Shown here in pieces: positions 1 to 8,396 of a stretch of DNA of 39,306 bases. The translations under genes and the position numbers were made by a program. Origin of the DNA: JADHOX01 sp038120515. Lineage in GTDB: Bacteria; Pseudomonadota; Alphaproteobacteria; Rickettsiales; JABIRX01. The DNA lies in contig JAYOLW010000015.1 in assembly GCA_038120515.1 (NCBI GenBank), positions 1 to 39,306 on the forward strand, written 5' to 3'. The notes under the pieces are model-generated. The model worked only from the letters and a program-made list of their open reading frames with translations. It made no database searches and was not told the origin of the DNA. Within the stretch, counting starts at the first letter, position 1. The number at the start of each line of letters is the position of its first letter.

Positions 1-1
1 A

Positions 2-1090
2 GGCAATCTTCAAAGACAAGCAAAAAAGATTTTATATTTAAGAGGTGTTAATATTGATAATAACCCTGAATCATTTATTCAGGCTGTTGCTGATAATGCA
101 GCTGAGTTAACTAGTAATTTTGCCTCACAAGAAGTGCAGAGCAAGGTTATTGATACTGTAACTAATGCAATATCAGATTTAAATAGTCGTCAATTAAGAG
201 TGCAAGCAGGTAATATTGTTAAGATCTTTGAGACAATGGAACCTGGAAGTTTTGTTGGTTTTGCTGCTAAAAATACCAGTTTATTTACAAAAGGCGATGA
301 TCAGAAATTATCATATTTCTACAAGGCCATTGTTGAAAGTACCAAAAAAAGTAATGATGTTACAGAATTGAAGAGTATTATGCTCAAAATCAAGGATCCA
401 GATGAACTGGATGATTTTATTGGTATGATACCTGATAATCTAAAAACGCAAATCGCAGAATCAGACAAAAGCGGTAAATTTTTATCTCAGCTGCTATCAC
501 GAAAATCTATGGATGTTGCAACAATTGCTATTATGACAGAACTTCATGACTTAGTAGAAATTTATGCTGATGAAGAAAAAATCGCTCATAACCTAAATAG
601 AAGAGCCGATAGAGATGAGATCTTTGCAGAAAAAATAACGGCTGCACGTTTCGAATGTGAAGTAAAACAAAGACCATCTATAGAACAGGATTCTAATCAA
701 GTGCCTTTAAATCCAATAGAATCTCCAAAAGAATTAAAACAAGAATATTCAACATTACAAATTGGAGGAGCTACAGTAGGCTGTTTTTTAGCAGTTATGG
801 GGGCAGCATTTTTAGCAGTCACTCTAGGTGCAACTATACCAGTTGCTGCAATAGTAATTGCTGGTGTAGGTTCAGTTATTGCTCCACCAAGCCTTATGAG
901 TTATCGAAATAGTGAAATTCAAGATCAAAATACCAAAATAAAACAAGTACATTCGGAATTTAAAGAACAAGAACAACAAAGATCTAATTCTAGAGATAAT
1001 GGAATCAATTATCGAGATGATCATGTACAAAGATATACAGAAAGAAAAAATTCTAGAAGTGGTCAAAACCTAGGCAATGGATTGCACTAA
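2..1090 (+). CDS. Orphan protein with hydrophobic hairpin, 5' end outside window
   Basis: The reading frame is open from the first complete codon in the window (position 2) to the TAA at 1088-1090, so this is the 3' part of a longer gene. A GTG at 134 is only an internal codon. About 362 residues are visible. Most of the protein is charged and probably helical. Around positions 755-890 lies a Gly/Ala/Val-rich hydrophobic stretch, long enough for two membrane-crossing helices in a hairpin (GGATVGCFLAVMGAAF, then TIPVAAIVIAGVGSV). The last 60 residues are very hydrophilic, rich in Asn, Arg, Ser and Gln. I recognise no enzymatic motif. A hydrophobic hairpin between hydrophilic arms occurs in some secreted effectors and pore-forming proteins, but that role is inference. 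No terminator is obvious before the next gene. Confidence 0.75.
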   Translation, partial: GNLQRQAKKILYLRGVNIDNNPESFIQAVADNAAELTSNFASQEVQSKVIDTVTNAISDLNSRQLRVQAGNIVKIFETMEPGSFVGFAAKNTSLFTKGDDQKLSYFYKAIVESTKKSNDVTELKSIMLKIKDPDELDDFIGMIPDNLKTQIAESDKSGKFLSQLLSRKSMDVATIAIMTELHDLVEIYADEEKIAHNLNRRADRDEIFAEKITAARFECEVKQRPSIEQDSNQVPLNPIESPKELKQEYSTLQIGGATVGCFLAVMGAAFLAVTLGATIPVAAIVIAGVGSVIAPPSLMSYRNSEIQDQNTKIKQVHSEFKEQEQQRSNSRDNGINYRDDHVQRYTERKNSRSGQNLGNGLH

Positions 1091-1132
1091 AATTTTATTA
1101 ATATAAATTTTCAATATGCTTGCATAAAATAA

Positions 1133-1161
1133 TTGTTATATATATTCAAAATCGATATAAA
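1133..1161 (+). promoter_or_regulatory. Candidate sigma70-type promoter for the DMT transporter gene
   Basis: TTGTTA (1133-1138) and TATAAA (1156-1161) are separated by 17 bases and lie 20 bases before the ATG at 1182. The match is 4/6 for the -35 box and 5/6 for the -10 box. The region is so AT-rich that chance matches are likely. Confidence 0.35.
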
Positions 1162-1181
1162 AGTTTTTTTTGAAATATTAA

Positions 1182-2027
1182 ATGTTTGCAACTTTAGTTG
1201 GACTTACAGGACCTATAGCTTGGTCATTAATTCCTCTTCTTACATATTACATAAAGCATTTAGACCCTGTTCTTGTGATGTCAGTTGTGTTCTTGATGTT
1301 TTTTGCGATTGATTTGTTAAGGCAAATATTAACTAAAGCTATCATCAACCCTTTAAAATATCCTCTGAGTTTTTATATTATTGGTATAATTGGAATTTTT
1401 GGTTTTCATATTTTCTATTTTTCAGCTTTAAGACTTGCACCAATTATGCCTGTGTATCTTATTGTTAATACCACTAGTATTTGCATTATTATTTATTCTA
1501 AGATCCTACATAATATTGAAATTAGACCAAATCATATCTTAGCTTTTATTATTAATTTCTCTGCCATCTGCTTAATTGCTGCATCTAAAGCCAGTGAAGA
1601 ATTTTCCTCGCATCATTTAATTGGTTATGGTATGGCTTTTTTAGCTGCAAATTGTTGGGCTTTTTACTCTGTTAAAAATCGTGATTTCGATGCACCAATT
1701 AGTGCGACATCATATATAATCCTTTTTTCCGGTATTTTATCATTTGTTTCTTATGAGTTTTTTAGTGATTTTTCACTAATTAATATTTCAAATGATGATT
1801 TGATTTATTTGTTGTTATTAGCTCTTTGGCCAGTTGGTTATTCTCTTTATTTTTGGGCTTATGGTGTTCGTTATGGTGACATTAGAATCCTTGCTGTAAT
1901 TGCTTTTATAAACCCAGTTCTTGGTAGTATTTGGTTAATACTTGCAGGAATAGAAGAATTTAGCTCGGTTATTTTAATAAGCTTAATTTTAATTTTAACT
2001 GGGTCTTTTATATCAAGATCAAAATAA
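1182..2027 (+). CDS. DMT-superfamily (EamA) inner-membrane transporter
   Basis: This 281-residue protein is almost entirely hydrophobic, with about ten predicted membrane helices in two similar halves, as in EamA/DMT permeases. The N-terminal GPIAWSLIPLLTYYIK and the C-terminal segment with FINPVLGSIW are in the style of that family. Family members move small metabolites such as amino acids, S-adenosylmethionine or nucleosides; the substrate here cannot be told from sequence. An in-frame TAA immediately precedes the ATG, so no earlier start is possible. No clear Shine-Dalgarno sequence is visible. The gene converges on nadK with only 7 bases between stops, and no terminator fits there. Such carriers are common in intracellular bacteria for metabolite uptake. 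Confidence 0.85.
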   Translation: MFATLVGLTGPIAWSLIPLLTYYIKHLDPVLVMSVVFLMFFAIDLLRQILTKAIINPLKYPLSFYIIGIIGIFGFHIFYFSALRLAPIMPVYLIVNTTSICIIIYSKILHNIEIRPNHILAFIINFSAICLIAASKASEEFSSHHLIGYGMAFLAANCWAFYSVKNRDFDAPISATSYIILFSGILSFVSYEFFSDFSLINISNDDLIYLLLLALWPVGYSLYFWAYGVRYGDIRILAVIAFINPVLGSIWLILAGIEEFSSVILISLILILTGSFISRSK

Positions 2028-2034
2028 TTTAAGA

Positions 2035-2820
2035 TTAAGACTCAAATTGCTCTAAGAAAATTTTATCCTCTAGCGGATAGCTGTTATCAAATAACAAAGT
2101 TACGAATTTATCATATTGCTTTGATACCTCAACTTTACGAACATCACGAAATTCATAAAAATCAGCTACTGCACTAACTGGGCGTTTGCTAGGGTCTAAG
2201 ATTTCAAATGTTACATGAGTTTTCTCAGGAAGTAATGCACCTCGCCATTGTCTTGGACGAAATGGAGCAATTGGTGTCATAGCTAAAACATCTGATTTAA
2301 GAGGAATTATAGGACCTCTAACCGAAAAGTTATATGCTGTACTTCCAGCAGGTGTTGCAATTAAAATGCCATCCGCAACTAATTCAGGCAAGCGGCAAAC
2401 ACCATCAGTGATAATTTTAATATGTGCAGATTGCTTGGTTTCTCTAAGTAATGAAACATCATTAAAAGCTAAGGTTTTAGAAATTTCGTTATTTTGACTA
2501 TAAGACTTCATCAGTAATGGATGAATATCAGTTTTCTTAGCAGATTTGATTTTCTCAATAATATTTTCATCATCTGAAAAATTATTAAGTAAAAAACCAA
2601 GAGAACCACAATTTATACCATAAAATGGTAAGTTATAATCCATATATTTATGAATTGAATGTAGCATAAATCCATCACCGCCTAAAACTAAAATCGCAGA
2701 AATATCTTGAGCATCATCAAGGGATTTAATTAAATGATTTGGATATCGAGAAACTAAATCATTTGCAAGATCTTGAGCAGACTCAGTTTTATCAGCTAAA
2801 ATAAAAAATTTTTCAGTCAT
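2035..2820 (-). CDS. nadK: NAD kinase
   Basis: The product is a 261-residue cytosolic enzyme that phosphorylates NAD to NADP using ATP or polyphosphate. The diagnostic GGDG motif is at residues 47-50 (LVLGGDGFML), with Asp49 the expected catalytic residue. It is followed by the FNDVSLLR block (NE/D motif) and the conserved DGILIATPAGSTAY stretch that binds the NAD adenosine. Length is normal for the short bacterial form. The gene is transcribed away from trxB, sharing an 88-base divergent intergenic region. Both NADP supply and thioredoxin reductase bear on the same NADPH-dependent redox chemistry, although the adjacency may be coincidental. Identification is firm. Confidence 0.96.
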   Translation of the reverse strand: MTEKFFILADKTESAQDLANDLVSRYPNHLIKSLDDAQDISAILVLGGDGFMLHSIHKYMDYNLPFYGINCGSLGFLLNNFSDDENIIEKIKSAKKTDIHPLLMKSYSQNNEISKTLAFNDVSLLRETKQSAHIKIITDGVCRLPELVADGILIATPAGSTAYNFSVRGPIIPLKSDVLAMTPIAPFRPRQWRGALLPEKTHVTFEILDPSKRPVSAVADFYEFRDVRKVEVSKQYDKFVTLLFDNSYPLEDKIFLEQFES

Positions 2821-2908
2821 AAAAAGGCTAAAATTTATTGATTTTTAACTTAAATTATTTCATTTAAGTAGCTTTGAAATTCACACTATAGCTTTAATAG
2901 TTTAATAA

Positions 2909-3844
2909 ATGCAAGAATATAAAACAAAAAATTTAATCATTGGTTCTGGTCCTGCTGGATATACAGCTGCAATCTATTCCGCAAGAGCGAATTTAAAGCC
3001 CATTTTAGTTGCTGGCATGCAACCTGGAGGCCAATTAACTATCACAACTGATGTCGAAAACTTCCCAGGTTTTAAAGATGTTATTCAAGGCCCTTGGCTT
3101 ATGCAACAAATGGAAGGTCAAGCTAAAGCCGTTGGTACTGAAATTATTTATGATTTTATCACCGAAGTGGATTTTTCAAAACGTCCTTTTAAAGCCAAAG
3201 ATAGTAATGGTAATACCTACATTGCTGATACGGTGATTATCTCAACTGGAGCAGAGGCAAAATGGCTTGGTCTTGAATCTGAAACCTTTTTTAAAGGCTA
3301 TGGAGTTTCTGGATGTGCTACTTGTGATGGTTTTTTCTTTAAAGAATTAGACGTGTTTGTTGTTGGTGGTGGTAATACTGCTGTTGAAGATGCACTTTAT
3401 TTAACTAATTTTGCTAAAACCGTTACAATTATCCATAGACGTGACGAACTTCGAGCCGAAAAAATCCTACAGGATCGTTTATTTGCAAATCAAAAAGTTA
3501 AATTTTTATGGGATAGTGTCTTAGAAGAAGTAATAGGGGACCAAGACCCTAAAAATGTAACTGCGATAAAAGTTAAAAATCTAAAAACTAATGAGATTAA
3601 AGAACATAAAGCCGCAGGTGTTTTTATAGCGATTGGTCATAAACCAAATACTTGGTTATTTAAAGACTATATCAAATTGGATAATGAAAATTATATAATT
3701 ACCAATGCTGATAGTACTGCAACAAATGTTGAAGGAGTTTTTGCAGCCGGTGATGTTCAAGACAAAACATACCGGCAAGCTGTTACTGCAGCAGGAACTG
3801 GCTGTATGGCAGCGCTTGAATGTGAGCGATTGTTAAATCATTAA
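2909..3844 (+). CDS. trxB: Thioredoxin reductase (NADPH)
   Basis: This 311-residue flavoprotein transfers electrons from NADPH to thioredoxin. The FAD-binding GSGPAG motif is at residues 12-17. The redox-active disulfide is C136-A-T-C139 in the family-typical CATCDG sequence. The NADPH-binding GGGNTAVEDAL and the HRRDELRA segment follow. The C-terminal EGVFAAGDVQDKTYRQAVTAAGTG is the standard second FAD contact region. Length matches bacterial TrxB. A partner thioredoxin is encoded in this window at 33376-33693. The gene heads a plus-strand run that continues with trkH 33 bases downstream. Confidence 0.97.
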   Translation: MQEYKTKNLIIGSGPAGYTAAIYSARANLKPILVAGMQPGGQLTITTDVENFPGFKDVIQGPWLMQQMEGQAKAVGTEIIYDFITEVDFSKRPFKAKDSNGNTYIADTVIISTGAEAKWLGLESETFFKGYGVSGCATCDGFFFKELDVFVVGGGNTAVEDALYLTNFAKTVTIIHRRDELRAEKILQDRLFANQKVKFLWDSVLEEVIGDQDPKNVTAIKVKNLKTNEIKEHKAAGVFIAIGHKPNTWLFKDYIKLDNENYIITNADSTATNVEGVFAAGDVQDKTYRQAVTAAGTGCMAALECERLLNH

Positions 3845-3877
3845 TCTCTTACTTAATTTTAACTAAGGTGGTAAATA

Positions 3878-5329
3878 GTGATTAGAATTGGTGTTTTATT
3901 TTATGTAATCTCAATCATTCAAATTGTAGTTTCAATTTTTATGATTCCGCCAATGCTAGTTGCTTATTTTTCTTTAGATAATTGCTTTGAGGGTTTTGCC
4001 ATTTCTTTTGGTATTACTTTCTTTATCAGTATAAGTGTTTTTCTAAGTGCTCGAGGTATTACTATTAAAGATATTTCAATCAAAGAAACTTTTTTACTAA
4101 CTACACTTACATGGCTTTCTCTTGCTCTTGTTGCTTCAATGCCATTATATTTTTCTTCATTAGAAATGAGTTATGTTGATAGCTTCTTTGAAGCTATGTC
4201 AGGTGTAACTACAACTGGAGCTACTATTTTTACTGATTTAGACAATAGTCCAAAATCAATTTTACTTTGGCGTGCTATTTTAAATTGGATTGGCGGCGTT
4301 GGAGTGATTATGTTAGCAATTGCAATTCTGCCATTATTAAAAATTGGTGGTATGCAATTATTTCGCTCTGAATCATCTGATAGATCTGATAAAATATTTC
4401 CAAGAGTTCAACAAATCTCAAAAGCTATTGGTGTGATATATTTATTTTTAACAATTATATGCTTTAGCGTTTTTTACTATTTTGATATGAGTTTTTTTGA
4501 TGCTTTTGTGCATGCTCTTACTACAGTTTCTACTGGTGGTTTTTCTTCACATGATGCTTCAATTGGTTTTTTTAATGATTATCGTATTGAAATAACAATT
4601 ATCATTTTTATGTTTCTTGGCTCAGTTCCTTTTACGATCTTAATAAAATTTATGAATCGTGATTTTAGGTCATTCTTTAACGATACGCAAATTCAAACCT
4701 TGTTTGTAACCTTACTAGTTGTAATTGCTATTTTAAGTTATTGGTTGATGGAATATCGAGGCTATAATTTTCTGACAGCCTTAAGACATAGTAGTTTTAA
4801 TGTTGTAGCAATCCTAACAACTACAGGTTTTACCTCGTATGATTATTATAACTGGGGTGGTTTTGCCATAGTTTTATTCTTTTTTATTGGTGTTATCGGT
4901 GGTTGTACTGGATCTACTACTGGAGGTATTAAAATATTTAGGTTCCAAATCCTATTTAGTACAGCCAAAGAACAACTTGCTCGGTTAATTCATCCTCATG
5001 TTGTATATAATGTTAGTTTTAGTAAAAATTCTGTGAATGCGCATGGAACAGCAGCAGTAATGGGGTTTTTTATCCTATTTGCTTTTTGTTTTTCTATAAT
5101 TGCTTGTATATTAAGTTATGAAGGACTTGATTTTATTACTGCTTTTAGTGCCGCAACTTCTGTTATGGCAAATCTTGGCCCTGGCCTTGGAGATATCATT
5201 GGTCCTGCGGGTAATTACGCATTGCTTCCAGATAATGTAAAATGGACATTAACAGCTGGTATGATAGTTGGAAGACTTGAAATCTTTACGATTTTTATTC
5301 TTTTTACTAAATTATTCTGGAAGGATTAA
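3878..5329 (+). CDS. trkH: TrkH-type potassium uptake membrane protein
   Basis: This 483-residue integral membrane protein is the channel-like subunit of the Trk K+ uptake system. Four pore-loop signatures are visible: SGVTTTGATIF, TTVSTGGFSSHD, TTTGFTSYDYY and NLGPGLGDIIGPAG, each carrying the glycine of the selectivity filter between helix pairs. The start is GTG at 3878, preceded by AAGGTG at 3865-3870, a reasonable ribosome-binding site; the protein then begins MIRIGVLFYVISIIQ. Length matches E. coli TrkH. The cytosolic NAD-binding partner TrkA is not in this window. The stop codon abuts the dsbB start, so the two are probably translationally coupled. Confidence 0.95.
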   Translation: MIRIGVLFYVISIIQIVVSIFMIPPMLVAYFSLDNCFEGFAISFGITFFISISVFLSARGITIKDISIKETFLLTTLTWLSLALVASMPLYFSSLEMSYVDSFFEAMSGVTTTGATIFTDLDNSPKSILLWRAILNWIGGVGVIMLAIAILPLLKIGGMQLFRSESSDRSDKIFPRVQQISKAIGVIYLFLTIICFSVFYYFDMSFFDAFVHALTTVSTGGFSSHDASIGFFNDYRIEITIIIFMFLGSVPFTILIKFMNRDFRSFFNDTQIQTLFVTLLVVIAILSYWLMEYRGYNFLTALRHSSFNVVAILTTTGFTSYDYYNWGGFAIVLFFFIGVIGGCTGSTTGGIKIFRFQILFSTAKEQLARLIHPHVVYNVSFSKNSVNAHGTAAVMGFFILFAFCFSIIACILSYEGLDFITAFSAATSVMANLGPGLGDIIGPAGNYALLPDNVKWTLTAGMIVGRLEIFTIFILFTKLFWKD

Positions 5330-5809
5330 ATGCTTAGTATTTCTGTGCATAATTTTCTAAAAATTCTTTTTTTAGTATCAGTAATTATTCTTCTCTCTGT
5401 TTATATAATGCAATATGGCTTTAACATAATGCCATGTAAATTATGTATCTTTCAAAGATTTCCATATTTCGCGATAATTGCCTTGCTTGGCTTTTATTTC
5501 ACTTTTGCTAAAAAATATAATCCAAAAACTATCCTTATATTAGTAACCCTGTTTTTTCTTATATCTTCAGGCCTTTCATTTTATCACTCACTCATTGAAT
5601 TTAATATTATTACGACTGAACTTCAATGTGCGCAATTAGGTGATTTTAATTCAAAAGCATCATTATATAATAATATAATTGGTAAAGCAGCTGTTAGTTG
5701 TGATACAGCCAGCTTCAAGATTTTTAATTTATCACTGTCCAATTGGAATTTTCTTATATCCTTTTTAACTACAATTTTTAGTATTATTGTAATTTACAAA
5801 AACAAATAA
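5330..5809 (+). CDS. dsbB: Disulfide bond formation protein DsbB
   Basis: The 159-residue membrane protein has four hydrophobic helices and the two cysteine pairs expected of DsbB: C36-K-L-C39 in the first periplasmic loop and C100 plus C124 in the second. DsbB reoxidises DsbA and passes the electrons to quinone. The motif MPCKLCIFQRFPY is typical, including the Arg after the first pair that contacts quinone. The ATG follows the trkH TAA directly with no spacer. A DsbA is not present in the window. Identification is strong even though the overall sequence is divergent. Confidence 0.9.
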   Translation: MLSISVHNFLKILFLVSVIILLSVYIMQYGFNIMPCKLCIFQRFPYFAIIALLGFYFTFAKKYNPKTILILVTLFFLISSGLSFYHSLIEFNIITTELQCAQLGDFNSKASLYNNIIGKAAVSCDTASFKIFNLSLSNWNFLISFLTTIFSIIVIYKNK

Positions 5810-5857
5810 TTAGTATATTTATCCTGTAATTAATTATTATAATTTTGTTAATATTTT

Positions 5858-6499
5858 ATGCATATAATTGATATAAAAAAACTGCCAAAAAACATTCCAG
5901 CTCTTTATGATACCGGTATTTTTTTATTACCAGGTGAAGAAGTAGAATTCCAAATTAAAGGTCAGTATTTTCGTGATTCTGTAGATTATAGCTTTAAAAA
6001 TTCTAATCGCTATATTTCGGTTTATAATGACTCAAAATTAACAAAAAATAATTCAAAAATAGCAACAATAGGCAGAATTATTAAATTCACAGAAAAAAGT
6101 GCAAATAATTATCTAATTGTTATCAAAGGTATTATTAGATTTAATATTTTGGGAGTTTTAAAAACTACTAATAATGTTAAAATATTAATGCCAAATTTTG
6201 ATGATTTTGAAAATGACCTATACACAAATGGTAGTTTCTTTAAAAATCGTAATGATTTAAACAAAGTTGTTAATGATTTCTTTGATAAATCAAATAATCC
6301 GATCATAAATAATTTAAATATAGATAAAATATCAGATATTAAACTTCTATCATTACTCGCATCGCAACTCAAATTTAATCATTACAATAAATGTAAATTA
6401 ATTAACTCTAAGACATCTGATGAGATAAATAATGTCGTATATAATTTACTAGAATATGAGCTTGCTCTGTTAGAAAGTAAAACTATGCAAAAGCATTAA
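5858..6499 (+). CDS. LON substrate-binding (PUA-like) domain protein
   Basis: The 213-residue protein resembles the N-terminal substrate-recognition domain of Lon protease without the ATPase or protease. It starts with LPKNIPALYDTGIFLLPGEE (the family has IPLFPL..VLLPG), followed by IATIGRIIKF and IVIKGIIRFNIL, corresponding to the Lon-domain GxxGRI and GxxRF blocks. A helical C-terminal half follows. Stand-alone proteins of this kind are widespread in alphaproteobacteria, and their function is not settled. It lies 48 bases after dsbB on the same strand and is probably the last gene of the trxB-trkH-dsbB run. Codon use is extremely AT-rich, with many Asn and Lys codons. Confidence 0.78.
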   Translation: MHIIDIKKLPKNIPALYDTGIFLLPGEEVEFQIKGQYFRDSVDYSFKNSNRYISVYNDSKLTKNNSKIATIGRIIKFTEKSANNYLIVIKGIIRFNILGVLKTTNNVKILMPNFDDFENDLYTNGSFFKNRNDLNKVVNDFFDKSNNPIINNLNIDKISDIKLLSLLASQLKFNHYNKCKLINSKTSDEINNVVYNLLEYELALLESKTMQKH

Positions 6500-6511
6500 A
6501 TTTAAATAAAT

Positions 6512-6540
6512 TTGACTAAAGCCCTAAAAAAAGCTATCAT
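6512..6540 (+). promoter_or_regulatory. Strong sigma70-type promoter candidate for the small gene
   Basis: TTGACT (6512-6517) and TATCAT (6535-6540) are separated by exactly 17 bases. Each box matches the consensus at 5 of 6 positions. The predicted start near 6547 leaves a leader of about 27 bases before the GTG at 6574. Confidence 0.6.
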
Positions 6541-6573
6541 TAGTTTTTCATATATTAAAAGGGGGTAAATATT

Positions 6574-6741
6574 GTGAAGAAATTTAAAATTATATCAACT
6601 GCAATAACAAAGCTTTTAAACCGCGATTCTAGCAAGAATGATAACTCAATAATAAAAAATATCTCTCATAGCAAAATTATTGAAAATTTATGTAATGAAG
6701 GCAGAATTCACAGCGGTAACTTATCAAACTATGATAAGTAA
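6574..6741 (+). CDS. Small orphan protein, 55 residues, in its own transcription unit
   Basis: A GTG at 6574 opens a 55-codon frame ending at TAA 6739-6741. It is preceded by AAGGGGG at 6559-6565, an unusually strong Shine-Dalgarno sequence with an 8-base spacing. A good promoter lies upstream (6512-6540) and a hairpin terminator downstream (6793-6832), so the frame sits in a complete mini-transcription unit. The protein begins MKKFKIISTAITKLLNRD, an N-terminal amphipathic basic stretch that is not a clear secretion signal. It continues with an Asn/Lys/Ser-rich tail containing one Cys (residue 40). I recognise no family. Most genes here lack a visible Shine-Dalgarno sequence, so this one is probably highly translated. 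An alternative is a small RNA with a fortuitous ORF. Confidence 0.62.
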   Translation: MKKFKIISTAITKLLNRDSSKNDNSIIKNISHSKIIENLCNEGRIHSGNLSNYDK

Positions 6742-6792
6742 TAAAGTTCTTTGATTATTAAATTTTATATTCTGAGTTTTTTTATAATATTT

Positions 6793-6832
6793 AAAAAAAA
6801 GCGGTTCTAGTCCTCCTAGGCCGTTTTTTTTT
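6793..6832. terminator. Bidirectional intrinsic terminator
   Basis: An A8 run (6793-6800) precedes a GC-containing hairpin (CGG-T-TCTAG paired with CTAGGCCG around the TCCTC loop, about 6802-6823), which is followed by a T9 run (6824-6832). It can end the plus-strand small gene. Because of the A run on its left, it can also end the minus-strand gene whose stop is at 6898. It is the only convincing intrinsic terminator in the window. Confidence 0.82.
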
Positions 6833-6897
6833 GCTTTATTGCTGCAAAGCCTAATAAATAGGCCTTACAAAAAAACTAAAATTTTGTCTGGTTAAAA

Positions 6898-8331
6898 TTA
6901 ACGTCTTAGAAATTGTGATTGATTACTAACAAGAATCTCAATTTCTTCCTTTGCTGCCTGGAGTTCAACTCTTTCAACAAAACCTGGTTTGTTAAATATT
7001 TCCTCAATTACCTTTGCTTCCAATTGCTCTTGATCAACTTCAAATGTTGCTGATAAATAAATATCTAGAATTCCATGCTCTATAATAGAGTTTATTAGGA
7101 ATTGAGGGGTTTGAGATGATTTTTTAATATCTAAATATTGCCCAAGAAGATCAATTATAGTCTTTGCTCTTTCATTAATATCATCAATTGCTTTAGGTGT
7201 ATCTGAGGATTGGCATGTTTGTTTTTCTTCTGCACTTGCGCTTAAACCACCACCAGACGCAGCACGTAGAGAAGAAGTAGGGCTAGAACTTAAACCGCCA
7301 CCAGATGCAGCTCCAACAAAGGCTGCTTTATCTCTAAATTTTGACTCATCAAAACCTTCAGCTGCTAAAGTTGATGATGGTCTTTGATCAGAAACAGTTG
7401 CTGTAGTTTCATTAAAAATATCGTGAATTAATCTCTCGGAAACTTCTCTACTATTTGTTAATATTGATTCAATTTGATCTAAACTTATCACAAATCTTGA
7501 TTGATCAAGCATTGCTGAACTACGAAGGATTATATCTTTAAATACAGATTTTGCATCTTCCGGATTGTTGGTAGTTAATGCGTCAAAAATATTATTCGTC
7601 AAATCTTGGTAACTTAATGCAAAGAGTTGATCAGATTTAAATAAATATTCATAATTTTCTTTAATTGCTGATAATGCAGCTTTTACCTCATCGACTAAAG
7701 TAGAGATAATAGTAGTATTAAGAAAAAATTCATCAGAAATTTCAGGGTTAGATCTAAGATATAAAGAAATGTCAGTGGGATCTTGTATATCGGGAAGTTT
7801 AGCTTTCAGTTGTATAATATTACAATGAATTGCTGCTAAATTTAAAATAGATTTTACTAAATCTTGTTTTCGTAATTCATTTGGAGATATTGTTGTTAGT
7901 TCTGCTCTATTGCTTGATTGTGCAAAAACCCAATTTAAAAGCCTTTCACTTTCATCTAAACTAAAGCTTTGCTTCAGAAATATTTCTAGGTTAGGAATTA
8001 ACTTTTCCTTTATTTCAGTTTCTCTATTAAAAAGTACATTCACAAAATCTAAACAAATAGCGAAAAAATCAGTAGATTTTCTAAGTAAAGCTATTGCACC
8101 AAATTGGCCACGTAATTTTGTTGCTTCATCACAAAATTTAAATTCTGAATCATTATCAAATAATTGTTTTATTAATTGTGAACGTAAATCCAGTGAAGTA
8201 GTTGTTAATTCTTGAAGTTGTTCACTTTCTACTCCTTCCACCTGTTTAATTTTTAGAATATTAATTTGCGCTAATGCAAAAGTTAAAAATCTATTAGCAA
8301 ACTCTCGTTTATCTGTCTCTGATAATGGCAT
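6898..8331 (-). CDS. Orphan helical protein with Gly/Ser repeat linker
   Basis: The 477-residue protein starts MPLSETDKREF at the ATG 8331-8329. A TTG 30 bases further upstream would add MTSKRLFFFI, but the ATG is more plausible. The sequence is hydrophilic and largely helical, with no membrane segment or signal peptide. About two thirds along is a low-complexity linker in which AASGGGLS occurs twice, 16 residues apart (see the DNA repeat at 7241-7311), followed by AEEKQTCQSSDTP. The C-terminal 110 residues are helical and acidic. No catalytic motif is recognisable and I cannot assign a family. A cytosolic scaffold or secreted effector are both possible. The bidirectional terminator at 6793-6832 ends this gene. 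Confidence 0.75.
   Translation of the reverse strand: MPLSETDKREFANRFLTFALAQINILKIKQVEGVESEQLQELTTTSLDLRSQLIKQLFDNDSEFKFCDEATKLRGQFGAIALLRKSTDFFAICLDFVNVLFNRETEIKEKLIPNLEIFLKQSFSLDESERLLNWVFAQSSNRAELTTISPNELRKQDLVKSILNLAAIHCNIIQLKAKLPDIQDPTDISLYLRSNPEISDEFFLNTTIISTLVDEVKAALSAIKENYEYLFKSDQLFALSYQDLTNNIFDALTTNNPEDAKSVFKDIILRSSAMLDQSRFVISLDQIESILTNSREVSERLIHDIFNETTATVSDQRPSSTLAAEGFDESKFRDKAAFVGAASGGGLSSSPTSSLRAASGGGLSASAEEKQTCQSSDTPKAIDDINERAKTIIDLLGQYLDIKKSSQTPQFLINSIIEHGILDIYLSATFEVDQEQLEAKVIEEIFNKPGFVERVELQAAKEEIEILVSNQSQFLRR
7241..7311 (-). repeat. Direct repeat, two 23-bp copies with 48-bp period
   Basis: Copies at 7241-7263 and 7289-7311 match at 21 of 23 bases; they differ A/G and C/T at the ninth and eighteenth positions. 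The 48-bp period keeps the frame and encodes AASGGGLS twice in the protein at 6898-8331. The repeat is more GC-rich than its surroundings. Confidence 0.85.
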
Positions 8332-8396
8332 AATAAAAAAAAATAATCGTTTTGAAGTCAAATATTATATTACAACCGAATTATCTTTACAACATA

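Noticed and set aside
7241..7311. Repeat considered as CRISPR or as a Rickettsia palindromic element
   Set aside because: Only two copies, in-frame protein-coding period, no spacer array and no internal palindrome.
7910..8215. Open frame of 101 codons opposite the orphan protein gene
   Set aside because: Antisense shadow of the long minus-strand frame; composition follows that gene's codon structure.
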